From Methylobacterium sp. E-005 (GTDB lineage Bacteria > Pseudomonadota > Alphaproteobacteria > Rhizobiales > Beijerinckiaceae), in assembly GCF_022829725.1 (NCBI RefSeq), contig NZ_JAKSYG010000021.1, forward strand, positions 1 to 39,530: a DNA stretch of 39,530 nt, written 5' to 3'. A program made the position numbers and the translations under genes. Each line of letters starts with the position of its first letter. The stretch's first letter is position 1. Shown one piece after another: positions 23,850 to 30,625 of the stretch. Below the pieces are notes generated by a model that was not told the DNA's origin, did no database searches, and worked only from the letters and a program-made list of their open reading frames with translations.

Positions 23850-23878
23850 ATAAACCTCGTCCCTTACCCAGACCCATT

Positions 23879-24085
23879 CTAGGTTCGAGAAGGGGAGATG
23901 TTCAAGGCGTTTTCAATCAGCCTTCGGATGGCCTCAGAACGGGAGGGTAGGTCAACCTGCTCCCGTCGCCATTCATCAATCGCAGAAGCTTGAACGTCCG
24001 TTAGCCGGAGCTGAACGGCGACCGGGAAGTCGCGCCCTGCAGGCCTACCGGCCTTTTTCGCATTTACCGGAATTGACATCAGCAT
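23879..24085 (-). CDS. ribbon-helix-helix (CopG-like) regulator (68 aa)
   Basis: The pattern of a short strand with alternating residues (VAVQLRLTDVQASAIDEW) followed by two helices with PSRSEAIRRLIENAL at about residues 47-61 is characteristic of ribbon-helix-helix DNA-binding proteins, as in CopG and some antitoxins. It is small and basic at the N-terminus (KKAGRPAGR). The gene faces the rightward cluster 24173-25629, and the shared upstream region contains an inverted repeat at 24109-24142. It probably represses one or both directions. No toxin gene is obvious next to it. Confidence 0.65.
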   Translation of the reverse strand: MLMSIPVNAKKAGRPAGRDFPVAVQLRLTDVQASAIDEWRREQVDLPSRSEAIRRLIENALNISPSRT

Positions 24086-24101
24086 ATTTCTGCTTTACCA
24101 G
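24073..24101 (+). promoter_or_regulatory. candidate promoter of the rightward cluster 24173-25629
   Basis: TTGACA (24073-24078) is followed after 17 bases by TACCAG (24096-24101). The -35 box is perfect and the -10 box is poor. It overlaps the 5' end of the ribbon-helix-helix gene, so a regulator bound nearby could control it. Confidence 0.4.
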
Positions 24102-24108
24102 AACGGTA

Positions 24109-24142
24109 GGCCGGAGGGAAGGGCTCAATCAACCCTCCGGCC
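24109..24142. promoter_or_regulatory. 10-bp inverted repeat, candidate operator
   Basis: GGCCGGAGGG (24109-24118) and CCCTCCGGCC (24133-24142) are a perfect inverted repeat with 14 bases between, in the gap between the divergent ribbon-helix-helix gene and the 24173 gene. No T-run follows on either strand, so a terminator is unlikely. TACC/GGTA half-sites occur nearby at 24096-24108. Confidence 0.45.
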
Positions 24143-24172
24143 AAAACCACAACCGCTTCTGGAGAGCAGGCT

Positions 24173-24400
24173 ATGGCTACCGGCCAGATTAGCACACTTC
24201 CGGCTTTACCGCTCTACCCCTGGCCGAACACGATGCGCGCTCCCTCGCGCCGCGAGGCCGAAGAACTCATTGAGGGACTGATTGCCTACCTCGACGCCTT
24301 GGACGGCGACTCCGACTACGAACAGGAGGAACCCGAAGCCTCTGCGATAGAGTGGGTTGGCAATGGCGCTCATCGCTTCAACATGGGACTGGCTGCGTGA
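24173..24400 (+). CDS. small hypothetical phage protein (75 aa)
   Basis: The segment REAEELIEGLIAYLDALDGD with SDYEQEE following is a common feature of small proteins encoded in alphaproteobacterial phages and prophages, usually without known function. It is acidic and helical. A GGAGAGC box precedes the ATG. It is the first gene of the rightward cluster that ends with the Cas7-like protein gene and the pentamer tract. Its stop overlaps the next start (GTGA). Confidence 0.6.
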   Translation: MATGQISTLPALPLYPWPNTMRAPSRREAEELIEGLIAYLDALDGDSDYEQEEPEASAIEWVGNGAHRFNMGLAA

Positions 24401-24765
24401 GAACCGGCGCCGCTCGACGCGGCTTCCGAGCCTTTCAGGTCGCCGTGCCCGCCACGGCCTTTCCTAGGGACTTACAGAAGGGCAAGCGCATCAAGCCTGT
24501 GTTGTGGGCCTTCCCTGCCTGCGACCACGACTGGTCAACCGATAACCTACCGGTGGTGCGCGCCGCCATCGGCATCGTCTCGCAGACCGGTGGCGAGTTG
24601 ATCGCGGTTCAGCGCGAGGCCATGGCCCGTAACCCAGACTACGCTCGGGAAATGTCTCGGGATTTAGGCGAGCGCATCGCCCACTTTGAACACCTTGCCA
24701 GGATCATGCGCGAGGCACGAGAGAGAATTGAGACGGTCGCCACCTATGTCGAGGACGGGGCGTGA
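24397..24765 (+). CDS. hypothetical protein (122 aa)
   Basis: The start is a GTG at 24397 overlapping the previous stop. An ATG at 24352 lies inside the previous gene and is less likely. The first 40 residues are basic. The rest is helical, with a long charged helix at the end (IAHFEHLARIMREARERIET). No motif is recognised. Overlapping junctions on both sides show it is translated as part of the cluster 24173-25629. It might bind nucleic acid or serve as a subunit of whatever that cluster builds. Confidence 0.55.
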   Translation: MRTGAARRGFRAFQVAVPATAFPRDLQKGKRIKPVLWAFPACDHDWSTDNLPVVRAAIGIVSQTGGELIAVQREAMARNPDYAREMSRDLGERIAHFEHLARIMREARERIETVATYVEDGA

Positions 24766-25163
24766 CCTATGAGGAGTACATCGCTTCGCCGCAGTGGCGC
24801 GAATTGCGCGGCAAAGCCTTGGCCCGAGACGGCTTTCGGTGCCGAGGCTGTGGAGCGATCAAACGTCTGGAGGTCCACCATGTCCGCTACGGCGACCCGC
24901 TAGGCACCGAGACCGTCGAAGATCTAACCACTTTGTGCGGCGGCCCTGATGGTTGCCACCACGCCATCACTGAAACCATTCGGCGCCGCCGCTACGGGGG
25001 ACGCCGCCAGGTCGCCGCCGCAGTCAGCCGGCTTACGCCCGGCAAACATGAGGCACCTTATGTCCTACCAGCGTATGAAATTTCGCCTCACCGGCGTCTC
25101 ACCCCTGCTCATGCACAACGGGAGGCTGGCGAACCCGCTAGATCCGATGGCGAAGGCGCTTAA
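24762..25163 (+). CDS. HNH endonuclease (133 aa)
   Basis: The protein has a compact HNH domain at residues about 8-70: SPQWRELRGKALARDGFRC with Cys27-x-x-Cys30, then LEVHHVRYGDP with His39-His40, then LTTLC with Cys59 and DGCHHAI with Cys65-His66-His67. The four cysteines bind zinc and the histidines form the beta-beta-alpha metal active site. The start is a GTG at 24762 overlapping the previous stop. The C-terminal 35 residues are low in complexity and overlap the next gene by 104 bases. HNH proteins near phage termini often aid packaging, but this one is far from the terminase genes. Confidence 0.75.
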   Translation: MTYEEYIASPQWRELRGKALARDGFRCRGCGAIKRLEVHHVRYGDPLGTETVEDLTTLCGGPDGCHHAITETIRRRRYGGRRQVAAAVSRLTPGKHEAPYVLPAYEISPHRRLTPAHAQREAGEPARSDGEGA

Positions 25164-25629
25164 GGCCGTCAGTAGCAAGAGAGCTAAGACAGATGCCGAT
25201 CACGAGGAGATGGCCCGTGTCGAGTTCCTAGGCGGACTCTACGTCGGCGACGATGGGCCGTGCATCCCCGGCGAGTTGATTGAGGCGGCACTGATCGCGG
25301 CGGCCAAGAAGTCAAAGCGCGGTCCGCAGGCCAAGTCCGGCCTTCTGTCGGACGCGAACCATCGACTCGACTACGCTGGGCCGCGTGAACCTGATGCGCT
25401 CTGGTGCGATGAGAATTACCGGCTCACAGCCGGCGTGCGGGTCGGTCAGGCTCGCGTGATGAGAACACGACCGATCTTCCGAGATTGGTCTGCGGAAATC
25501 TTCGTGGACTTCCTGCCGGGCCAACTAAACCGGGCAGAGGTTGCGGAGATGGTTCGGGTCGCAGGCGAAATCGTCGGTCTCGGCGATTGGCGTCCGAGGT
25601 TCGGACGGTTCAAGGTTGATATGCCTTGA
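25060..25629 (+). CDS. phage protein with faint Cas7/RAMP-like features (189 aa)
   Basis: I do not know a named family. Three segments recall RAMP-fold proteins such as Cas7: an N-terminal strand FRLTGVSPLLMHNG, a loop-helix GDDGPCIPGELIEAALIAAA (compare the Ile-Pro-Gly-Ser-Ser-x-x-Gly-Ala-Leu-Arg loop of RAMPs), and a C-terminal strand GLGDWRPRFGRFKV. A Lys/Arg-rich stretch (KKSKRGPQAKSG) follows the loop. The start at 25060 has GAGG upstream. The gene ends the rightward cluster, and five bases after its stop the GG-pentamer tract begins on the same strand. An RNA- or single-strand-binding role is inference. Confidence 0.55.
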   Translation: MSYQRMKFRLTGVSPLLMHNGRLANPLDPMAKALKAVSSKRAKTDADHEEMARVEFLGGLYVGDDGPCIPGELIEAALIAAAKKSKRGPQAKSGLLSDANHRLDYAGPREPDALWCDENYRLTAGVRVGQARVMRTRPIFRDWSAEIFVDFLPGQLNRAEVAEMVRVAGEIVGLGDWRPRFGRFKVDMP

Positions 25630-25634
25630 GCAAC

Positions 25635-25768
25635 GGTGGGGTACGGCATGGCGCCGCGCGGCTTGGCAAGGTTGGACAAGGCAGGGGTTCTTTTGTCCCT
25701 TTGATATCCATTCGCTAAGGCGGGGCATGCTCCGGCTTGGTTTGGTACGATAGGGTCAGGTAGGGGCG
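25635..25768 (+). repeat. GG-phased pentanucleotide tract, noncoding, two blocks
   Basis: Block 1 (25635-25689) divides into 11 consecutive five-base units, 9 starting with GG. Block 2 (25719-25768) divides into 10 units, 8 starting with GG. The third base is C or T in 15 of these 17 units. The units differ otherwise. GGTAC, GGCAT and GGCTT occur in both blocks. A 29-base spacer (25690-25718) separates the blocks and shifts the phase by one base. A period of five cannot be a codon pattern. The tract lies between the Cas7-like gene stop and the terminator, so it would be the 3' part of that transcript. Confidence 0.75.
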
Positions 25769-25784
25769 CCCCTAGGGGCGCAAG

Positions 25785-25816
25785 AGGCAAGTCGGCAATC
25801 GCTGACTTGCCTTTTT
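25785..25816 (+). terminator. intrinsic terminator after the pentamer tract
   Basis: AGGCAAGTC (25785-25793) and GACTTGCCT (25804-25812) form a perfect 9-bp stem with a 10-base loop, and the T-run 25812-25816 follows. It would end rightward transcripts of the 24173-25629 cluster. Its last bases touch the stop codon of the frameshifted tail chaperone on the other strand, so the two transcription units meet back to back. Confidence 0.8.
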
Positions 25817-26342
25817 CAATCCCGCGTCACCCATTCGTTCATATCGAAGTCATACTCGGCTTTTGGATTTTCCATTTGGCCGAATATTACACTGTAAGCG
25901 AGCGCTTCTTCAAAGCTCAATGCGAAAGCGACATCAAACGGAACATTGTTCCGGACCAGCCAGAGCGCCTGTCTTAGCTGGCCGTCGCTTGCGAGTTTTT
26001 TGCCGCTTCCGTCACGCTCTCAGGGGCATCCTTGTTGAGGCCCTGGATGCGGATGTAGGCCTTGGTCGCCGCAGCGAGACCTTCCTCGTCCAGCACGTTC
26101 AGCACGGCATCAAGTTCGCCGACAGAGCGCGGGAAAGTGTAGTCAAGGTCATCGATTTTACAGACCGCCGCGCCGACCGTCATAGCGTTGATCGCCTGCG
26201 CTACCTCAGTGTCGGCCATGCGCATCAGCGTCACTTGTTCTGCCGGGCGCAGGCGCCTAACCGTGATGGCGCGGCCAAATTCATCGGTCTCGATCTCACG
26301 CTTTTTATAACGAGCGAGGATCTCTTCTGAAGCTGTGCTCAA
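25816..26342 (-). CDS. tail assembly chaperone, -1 frameshift fusion (about 175 aa)
   Basis: Many long-tailed phages make two tail assembly chaperones from one start, a short form and a -1 frameshift extension, which coat the tape measure before tail tube assembly. Here the zero-frame gene (25974-26342) contains the heptamer A AAA AAC near its end (25995-26001). After slipping by -1 the ribosome reads 59 more codons to a TGA at 25816, adding residues such as LRQALWLVRNNVPFDVAFAL and FDMNEWVTRD. The fusion would be 116 plus 59 residues. The place between tail tube and tape measure is exactly where these genes lie. Start TTG overlaps the tube stop. Confidence 0.8.
25974..26342 (-). CDS. tail assembly chaperone, short form (122 aa)
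   Basis: This is the unshifted product, ending six residues after the slippery site. It is a mixed helical protein (LARYKKREIETDEFGRAITV, LRPAEQVTLMRMADTEVAQA) of the usual size for a gpG-type or XkdN-type chaperone. The TTG start at 26342 overlaps the stop of the tail tube gene (TTGA) with AAGG upstream. In known phages this form is made in large excess over the fusion. The same is expected here but not shown by the sequence. Confidence 0.7.
   Translation of the reverse strand: MSTASEEILARYKKREIETDEFGRAITVRRLRPAEQVTLMRMADTEVAQAINAMTVGAAVCKIDDLDYTFPRSVGELDAVLNVLDEEGLAAATKAYIRIQGLNKDAPESVTEAAKNSQATAS
25995..26001 (-). promoter_or_regulatory. -1 ribosomal frameshift slippery site
   Basis: The minus-strand heptamer A AAA AAC is in the zero frame as codons AAA (Lys) and AAC (Asn), preceded by the A of GCA. 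This fits the X XXY YYZ rule. Moving back one base lets both tRNAs re-pair and opens the 59-codon extension. I did not find an obvious strong stem just downstream. Confidence 0.8.
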
Positions 26343-26776
26343 GCCAGTTGAACCTTCTGCGAGGCCATGCCTTCAGCGCTCAGCTTTACGTTCTGATCGC
26401 GAGACACATCACCGATGTCGCCGACCCAAAACACGAAGCCAGTGTACTGATATCGGCTAGTGGTTCCGTCAGGATTGTAGACGGTCTCGTTGAGGTAGCC
26501 AGATGTGACGTGCTGGCCGGCCTCAAACGCGGCCGTCTGAGCAAGCTGGAAATTCTCTAGCGCCGAACCGACACGCGTGATGGTGAAGGAGAACCTGTAA
26601 CCGTCAGGGATGTAGCCGAACCGAGGCGGGCCATTGTACGGCATCGACTTGATGTCGTGCTTGACCGCGCTGATGCGGAAGGACTGAACGTCCCCCAAAT
26701 CAAGCACCTGACCGCTGTTGCTGTCGTAGAAGACAAGGCTGTAATCCTTGCCCACATTCATGTTGTTAACGGGCAT
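26339..26776 (-). CDS. tail tube protein (145 aa)
   Basis: The tube forms the inner channel of the contractile tail. The gene directly follows the sheath gene in transcription order and precedes the chaperones, the standard place. The protein is beta-rich (KDYSLVFYDSNSGQVLDLGD, YIPDGYRFSFTITRVGSALE) and ends in GMASQKVQLA. The motif ISAVKHDIKSMPYNGPP resembles tube proteins of the Mu/XkdM-like sort. AGGAGG precedes the ATG at 26776. The length of 145 agrees with the family. Confidence 0.8.
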   Translation of the reverse strand: MPVNNMNVGKDYSLVFYDSNSGQVLDLGDVQSFRISAVKHDIKSMPYNGPPRFGYIPDGYRFSFTITRVGSALENFQLAQTAAFEAGQHVTSGYLNETVYNPDGTTSRYQYTGFVFWVGDIGDVSRDQNVKLSAEGMASQKVQLA

Positions 26777-26809
26777 TCCGCCCTCCTATGTCTGAAGGTT
26801 GGGAACCTG

Positions 26810-28402
26810 TTAGGCCGCGAGTTGCAGAGACGTGCTGATGGTCGGTGCGGTGTTCTGAACCGAGACCGTGACATTGTTGCCGCCGGCCAGCTTGATCACG
26901 AAGAACCGGACCGTCGCGAGGTAACGGACCGCGCAGAACGCGAACAGGAAGCCGCGGGCGATGGTGCTGGGCGTGTTGTTGGTCAGGTCGCAGGTGACGG
27001 CCCAGTTGTCGATCTGACCATAGCCGCCCGATCCGAAGTCGGGGTTGGCGAGGTCAGCGAAGTAGCTGTTCAGCACCGCAGCAGCCTGCAGGCGGGTCGG
27101 ATCGTCGGGGCGTACCGACTGGAGGCGACCGACGATGCTGCGCGTGGCGGCGCCCTCCAGCCCCCGGATGATGGAATTGGTCAGGCGCGTGTACTCGTCG
27201 CCGTTCGCAGCGGTGTTGCTGCTGGCGTTGCGCCCGGTCATGAACGAGAAGAAATCCTGGTTCAGCGCCGAGGACCGCCCGATGAAGTCGATGCCGCCGG
27301 TCTGGGCGATACTTTCCTCCGCGTCCGACGTGAGCACGCCGGTCTGTGAGGTCTGCGTGGCCGAGACGGCGATCAGCGCCTTGTTGATCGGCGACTGCTC
27401 CGGCGACAGGTTGCCGACGAGGCCCTGATAGACCGTGGCCGGCGAAGCCAGGATGGATCCGAGCCCCGGCACGTAGACGGTCGGCCAGTCGCCCGCGATG
27501 ATCTTGATGGACGGGTCGTCGATGGCGACCGACACCCGCGAGGCGACCGCACTGCTGATGGAGCCGCCGGAGGGCAGCGTCACCACCGCCATCATGGCGT
27601 TCTGGATCGCGAAGGACAGCATCGCATTCCAGATCGACGTATCGGTGCAGTCGCAGAGCTGGAAGGTGTCGGGATAGCCGGAGGCGTCCGCCCGCAGGCC
27701 GGCAAGCGCGTACATTCCGGTGCGCGGCAGGGTCGCCTGCTGCCCGAGGAGGACCGAACTCGTGATCGTGGTCGCGCCATCCGTGCCGCCGGTCAGTGCC
27801 AAGGCGGTGTTGACGGTAGGCGCCGCGGTCATCGTGCTCGCAGTGAACACGACATAATTCGACGGCCCCCGCTGGCTGGTGCCGACGTTGATCGCCGTGG
27901 CGAGGTTCTGCCAGAAGGCCGCGCCCGTGCCGCCGATGTTGTCGAACCGCTCGGGCGTCCGACCCGGGAAGTTGACGATGCAGGCGTAGGCGCCGATGGC
28001 GGCGGTCGGCTGAAACGTGATGGTGATCTGATTGCCGAGCGTACCGGTGTACTTGGCGGTGAAGGTGCCGCCGCCGGTTCCGACTACCATTCCGGTAGCG
28101 GCGACATCGGTCCCGTCCGTGACGCGCACGCCACGGAAGTTGATGACGCTGCCCTGCTGGCACGCCACCGAGACGTGCTTGGCGATGTCGTAGAGCCGGT
28201 TCTGCGGCGGGCCGTAGGGGCAGCTCGTCGGATCGCTGAACGCGGTCACGGCATTGACCGGCCCCCAGGAGCCGACGCCGATCATGGCCTCGACGTTGGT
28301 GGGCAGGCCCGCGATGAACGCGGTCGGCAGGATCTGATCAACGTAAACGCCGGGGCTGGTCAGGCCGAGCAGATTGGCCGTCCCGTCGCGAAAGCTAGGC
28401 AT
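26810..28402 (-). CDS. tail sheath protein (530 aa)
   Basis: The sheath contracts to drive the tube through the envelope. The N-terminus shows the typical SPGVYVDQI motif (about residues 16-24). Later come GVRVTDGTDV, and near the C-terminus the conserved region with ARGFLFAFCAVRYLATVRFF and a beta tail, equal to the C-terminal sheath domain. Length is in the normal range. A GAGG box precedes the ATG. It lies upstream of the tube gene as in other contractile-tail phages. The presence of this gene is the main evidence for myovirus morphology. Confidence 0.85.
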   Translation of the reverse strand: MPSFRDGTANLLGLTSPGVYVDQILPTAFIAGLPTNVEAMIGVGSWGPVNAVTAFSDPTSCPYGPPQNRLYDIAKHVSVACQQGSVINFRGVRVTDGTDVAATGMVVGTGGGTFTAKYTGTLGNQITITFQPTAAIGAYACIVNFPGRTPERFDNIGGTGAAFWQNLATAINVGTSQRGPSNYVVFTASTMTAAPTVNTALALTGGTDGATTITSSVLLGQQATLPRTGMYALAGLRADASGYPDTFQLCDCTDTSIWNAMLSFAIQNAMMAVVTLPSGGSISSAVASRVSVAIDDPSIKIIAGDWPTVYVPGLGSILASPATVYQGLVGNLSPEQSPINKALIAVSATQTSQTGVLTSDAEESIAQTGGIDFIGRSSALNQDFFSFMTGRNASSNTAANGDEYTRLTNSIIRGLEGAATRSIVGRLQSVRPDDPTRLQAAAVLNSYFADLANPDFGSGGYGQIDNWAVTCDLTNNTPSTIARGFLFAFCAVRYLATVRFFVIKLAGGNNVTVSVQNTAPTISTSLQLAA

Positions 28403-28434
28403 CGCCGGTCCTCAAGATGTGGCTGGAATTGGCT

Positions 28435-28668
28435 TCAGGAGGCCGTGGACGGCGACGAGGCCGGATCGGCGGGGTCTGTCGCGGGTTTCGCGTCGTCGGC
28501 CTTGCTGCCCTTCTTGGGCGCATCCGCGGGCGCATCGGGCTTGGGCATGTTCACCGCCACGACGTGGCCGGGGTTCGTGTCCAGTGCGGCCTTCATCGCG
28601 GCCTTGTCGGTGATCTGGTCGCCCGGCGCGTAGTCGCCGAAGGCATGCGTGACCGTGAGCGCGCGCAT
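28435..28668 (-). CDS. small hypothetical protein before the sheath gene (77 aa)
   Basis: Residues 1-43 form a small domain with the plan Phe-x-x-Tyr-x-x-Gly-Asp-x-Ile-Thr-Asp (HAFGDYAPGDQITDKAAM) followed by Val-Val-Ala-Val. Short proteins with this plan are frequent in phage structural operons. Residues 44-77 are a disordered Asp/Pro/Ala/Lys/Ser tail. AGGAGA precedes the ATG. It may be a minor virion or head-tail joining component. Only the position supports this. Confidence 0.6.
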   Translation of the reverse strand: MRALTVTHAFGDYAPGDQITDKAAMKAALDTNPGHVVAVNMPKPDAPADAPKKGSKADDAKPATDPADPASSPSTAS

Positions 28669-28718
28669 CGGCGTTCTCCTGAGAGCGGATTGGATGGGAT
28701 GGCGGGAAAGCGCGTCTG

Positions 28719-29531
28719 CTACGGGAGCGACGAGACTGGCGTCTGCACGACGGTCACCTCAAAGGCCGGATAGGTGTCCAGCGTGTCGAAGGTGACGTTG
28801 AAGATGAGGTCGCGGCGGTAAGCGCCCTCGTTCTCGTACTTGTCGTCGAGGTTGGTGCCTTGGAACACCACCATGGCTTGGGTCTGGTCCTCAAGCCGGA
28901 TCGTGACGTTGCGCTTCAAGGCGACATCGACGGCACGAGAGAGAGCGGCGCGGTCGGCAGGGTTCGGAGACCAGACGCAGATACGAAACTGGATCCGCTG
29001 CCGATGGATGCGCGTCGCCATGGTGGCCGGCGCGCCGATCCGGATGTCGAAATCCTGATTGGTGGCGATCTGGACCGTGGCGCCACTGGCTGCCGTGCCG
29101 GGGAACGCCGCCTGCAATGCGCTGGCGAGCCCCGTGGCAGTTGAGGATGCCGTATCGCCGGTCTGCGTCAGGTAGGAGTAGCCGATGCCGTCCACGACCG
29201 CCGTGATGTACTCGCCCAGTCCAGGCGCGCCCGTCAGGGTGACCCTCGACCCCGAAACGGTCGCTGCCATCCCGTGAACCGGGGCGACATACACCGCATC
29301 GGTCGTCAGAAACGGCTGCCCAGCGTCACTGGATGACGACGGCACCGCGAAGATAGAGACGATGGACCGGCCAGCGGCCATGGCCTTGTCGATGTCTCGG
29401 GCTAGCGGCCAGCCCTGCGCGACCTGCGGAGGTTTTGTGGGTAGAACGCTCGGCTGATTGGTCCCGTTCGGGAAGACGGCCTGAAGCGCGATCTGCTCCA
29501 GCGCGTCCATTACGTCGCTGAGATCCGCCAA
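28719..29531 (-). CDS. putative tail completion / structural protein (270 aa)
   Basis: I use the TTG start at 29531: GGAG lies before it and the sequence MADLSDVMDALEQIALQAVF begins there, while the longer frame overlaps the upstream gene. The first 90 residues are helical with FPNGTNQPSVLP. The middle (TATVSGSRVTLTGAPG-like strands) is beta. The C-terminal part has HRQRIQFRICVWSPNPADRA and ends in strands (YRRDLIFNVTFDTLDTY), a plan seen in tail terminator-like proteins. It lies between head completion and sheath genes, where tail terminators are found. Confidence 0.55.
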   Translation of the reverse strand: MADLSDVMDALEQIALQAVFPNGTNQPSVLPTKPPQVAQGWPLARDIDKAMAAGRSIVSIFAVPSSSSDAGQPFLTTDAVYVAPVHGMAATVSGSRVTLTGAPGLGEYITAVVDGIGYSYLTQTGDTASSTATGLASALQAAFPGTAASGATVQIATNQDFDIRIGAPATMATRIHRQRIQFRICVWSPNPADRAALSRAVDVALKRNVTIRLEDQTQAMVVFQGTNLDDKYENEGAYRRDLIFNVTFDTLDTYPAFEVTVVQTPVSSLP

Positions 29532-29533
29532 GG

Positions 29534-30625
29534 CTAGTTCTCCAGGCGGATCATCTCGACCTTGTAGCCGAGCGGCGTCCAACCGTTGGTGGCGACCTGG
29601 TAGCGGGAGCCGCCCTCGTCCGAGAAGATGTCGCCGTTTGCCACCGTGCCTAGAGGGAACACGCTGACCGGCAGATGCATCCGCCACCGGCCGGGGCCAG
29701 GAGCGTCGGTCGGAACCTCGCCCTGCCCTCTCGCGGCGCCAGCCAACGGCACGAGGGCCACGGGTACGTTCGCCGCTAAGGTGCGCTCGCCCGGCCCGAC
29801 ATCGTCGGTGTCGGGCGTCGCGCTGTATCCGAAGTAACGCCCGGCTCCACCGGTCTGCGACGGCAGGCCTTCGCCTTGGCCACCATCGGCATCAATCTGC
29901 GAGTTGCCTCGCAGATGCGTGATCAGCCGGTTGCATAGGATCGCATTGATTGGGCGCATCGGCTCCAGCGAGGCGATGAAGTACACCTGCTGGAAGCCGT
30001 CGCCCCAAGTGCCCGGCCGCGCCAGGAAATCGCCGAGGGCCAGACCTGTCGCGTCGAGAAGTGCGTTCTGCAGTACGTCGTCGGGGTGGAGGGCTCGGTT
30101 GAGGTTGAACCCCGCCCCACCGCCATCGACGAACAGCGCAGGCAGCGCGCCGATGAGATTGGCCGGCGATAGCGGATGGGACCCGGTGGTGCGGTACACC
30201 TGATGAGGCACGCCAAGGGCTTGTGCTAGAGCAGCGTAGGATGCCGTCACGCTGCTGCCAGGGCCATTGAGCGGGACCGTGCGGCCACGCAGAGTCCAAG
30301 TCGCCCCGGCCGGATCCCCGACGACAGCCGCCTTCCCGGGCGTGAGCGACAGGACGACAAAACTTTGCCCTTGAGCGAACCGGGCACCCGTGATGCTGAC
30401 CACATCGCCCGAGATCGGCTCAACTGCGAGCGTCGTGGCGAGGATTAGCACGGTGCAGTCGTTGCCGGTGAGCACGCCTTCGGCGGCTTGGCCGGTGCTG
30501 TACTCGGTGAAGATCGCCTTGCAGCGGTAGGTGGTCTGGCCCCGCGTGAGCACAGCGGGAAAGAAGGTGGAGGCGAAGGCTCGGCCAACGGTCTTGGCGA
30601 GGCTGCCTGCGAGCGGCGTGGTCAT
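29534..30625 (-). CDS. head completion / virion protein (363 aa)
   Basis: The N-terminal 120 residues resemble a head-closure type beta-barrel: TRGQTTYRCKAIFTEYSTGQ, then CTVLILATTLAVEPISGDVV with ITGARF and VVLSLTPG. This strand order is common in head-tail joining proteins. The C-terminal 240 residues are a separate part with Gly/Pro-rich loops and a last beta segment (GGSRYQVATNGWTPLGYKVE). A fusion of a head closure domain with a second virion domain is possible. It overlaps the proteasome-like gene by four bases. No precise family is recognised. Confidence 0.55.
   Translation of the reverse strand: MTTPLAGSLAKTVGRAFASTFFPAVLTRGQTTYRCKAIFTEYSTGQAAEGVLTGNDCTVLILATTLAVEPISGDVVSITGARFAQGQSFVVLSLTPGKAAVVGDPAGATWTLRGRTVPLNGPGSSVTASYAALAQALGVPHQVYRTTGSHPLSPANLIGALPALFVDGGGAGFNLNRALHPDDVLQNALLDATGLALGDFLARPGTWGDGFQQVYFIASLEPMRPINAILCNRLITHLRGNSQIDADGGQGEGLPSQTGGAGRYFGYSATPDTDDVGPGERTLAANVPVALVPLAGAARGQGEVPTDAPGPGRWRMHLPVSVFPLGTVANGDIFSDEGGSRYQVATNGWTPLGYKVEMIRLEN

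Noticed and set aside
25635..25768. Pentamer tract as a CRISPR or simple microsatellite
   Set aside because: Units are not identical copies and have no spacers; only the GG phase is constant.
25446..25790. Minus-strand open frame across the pentamer tract
   Set aside because: It is Pro/Arg-rich shadow sequence opposite the Cas7-like gene and the tract, without a ribosome site.
25785..25816. Terminator for the leftward tail chaperone transcript
   Set aside because: On the minus strand the stem is not followed by a T-run; the T-run is only on the plus strand.
27054..28163. 369-residue minus-strand frame inside the sheath gene
   Set aside because: Arg/His/Gln-rich composition and complete overlap with the sheath gene in another frame mark it as a shadow.
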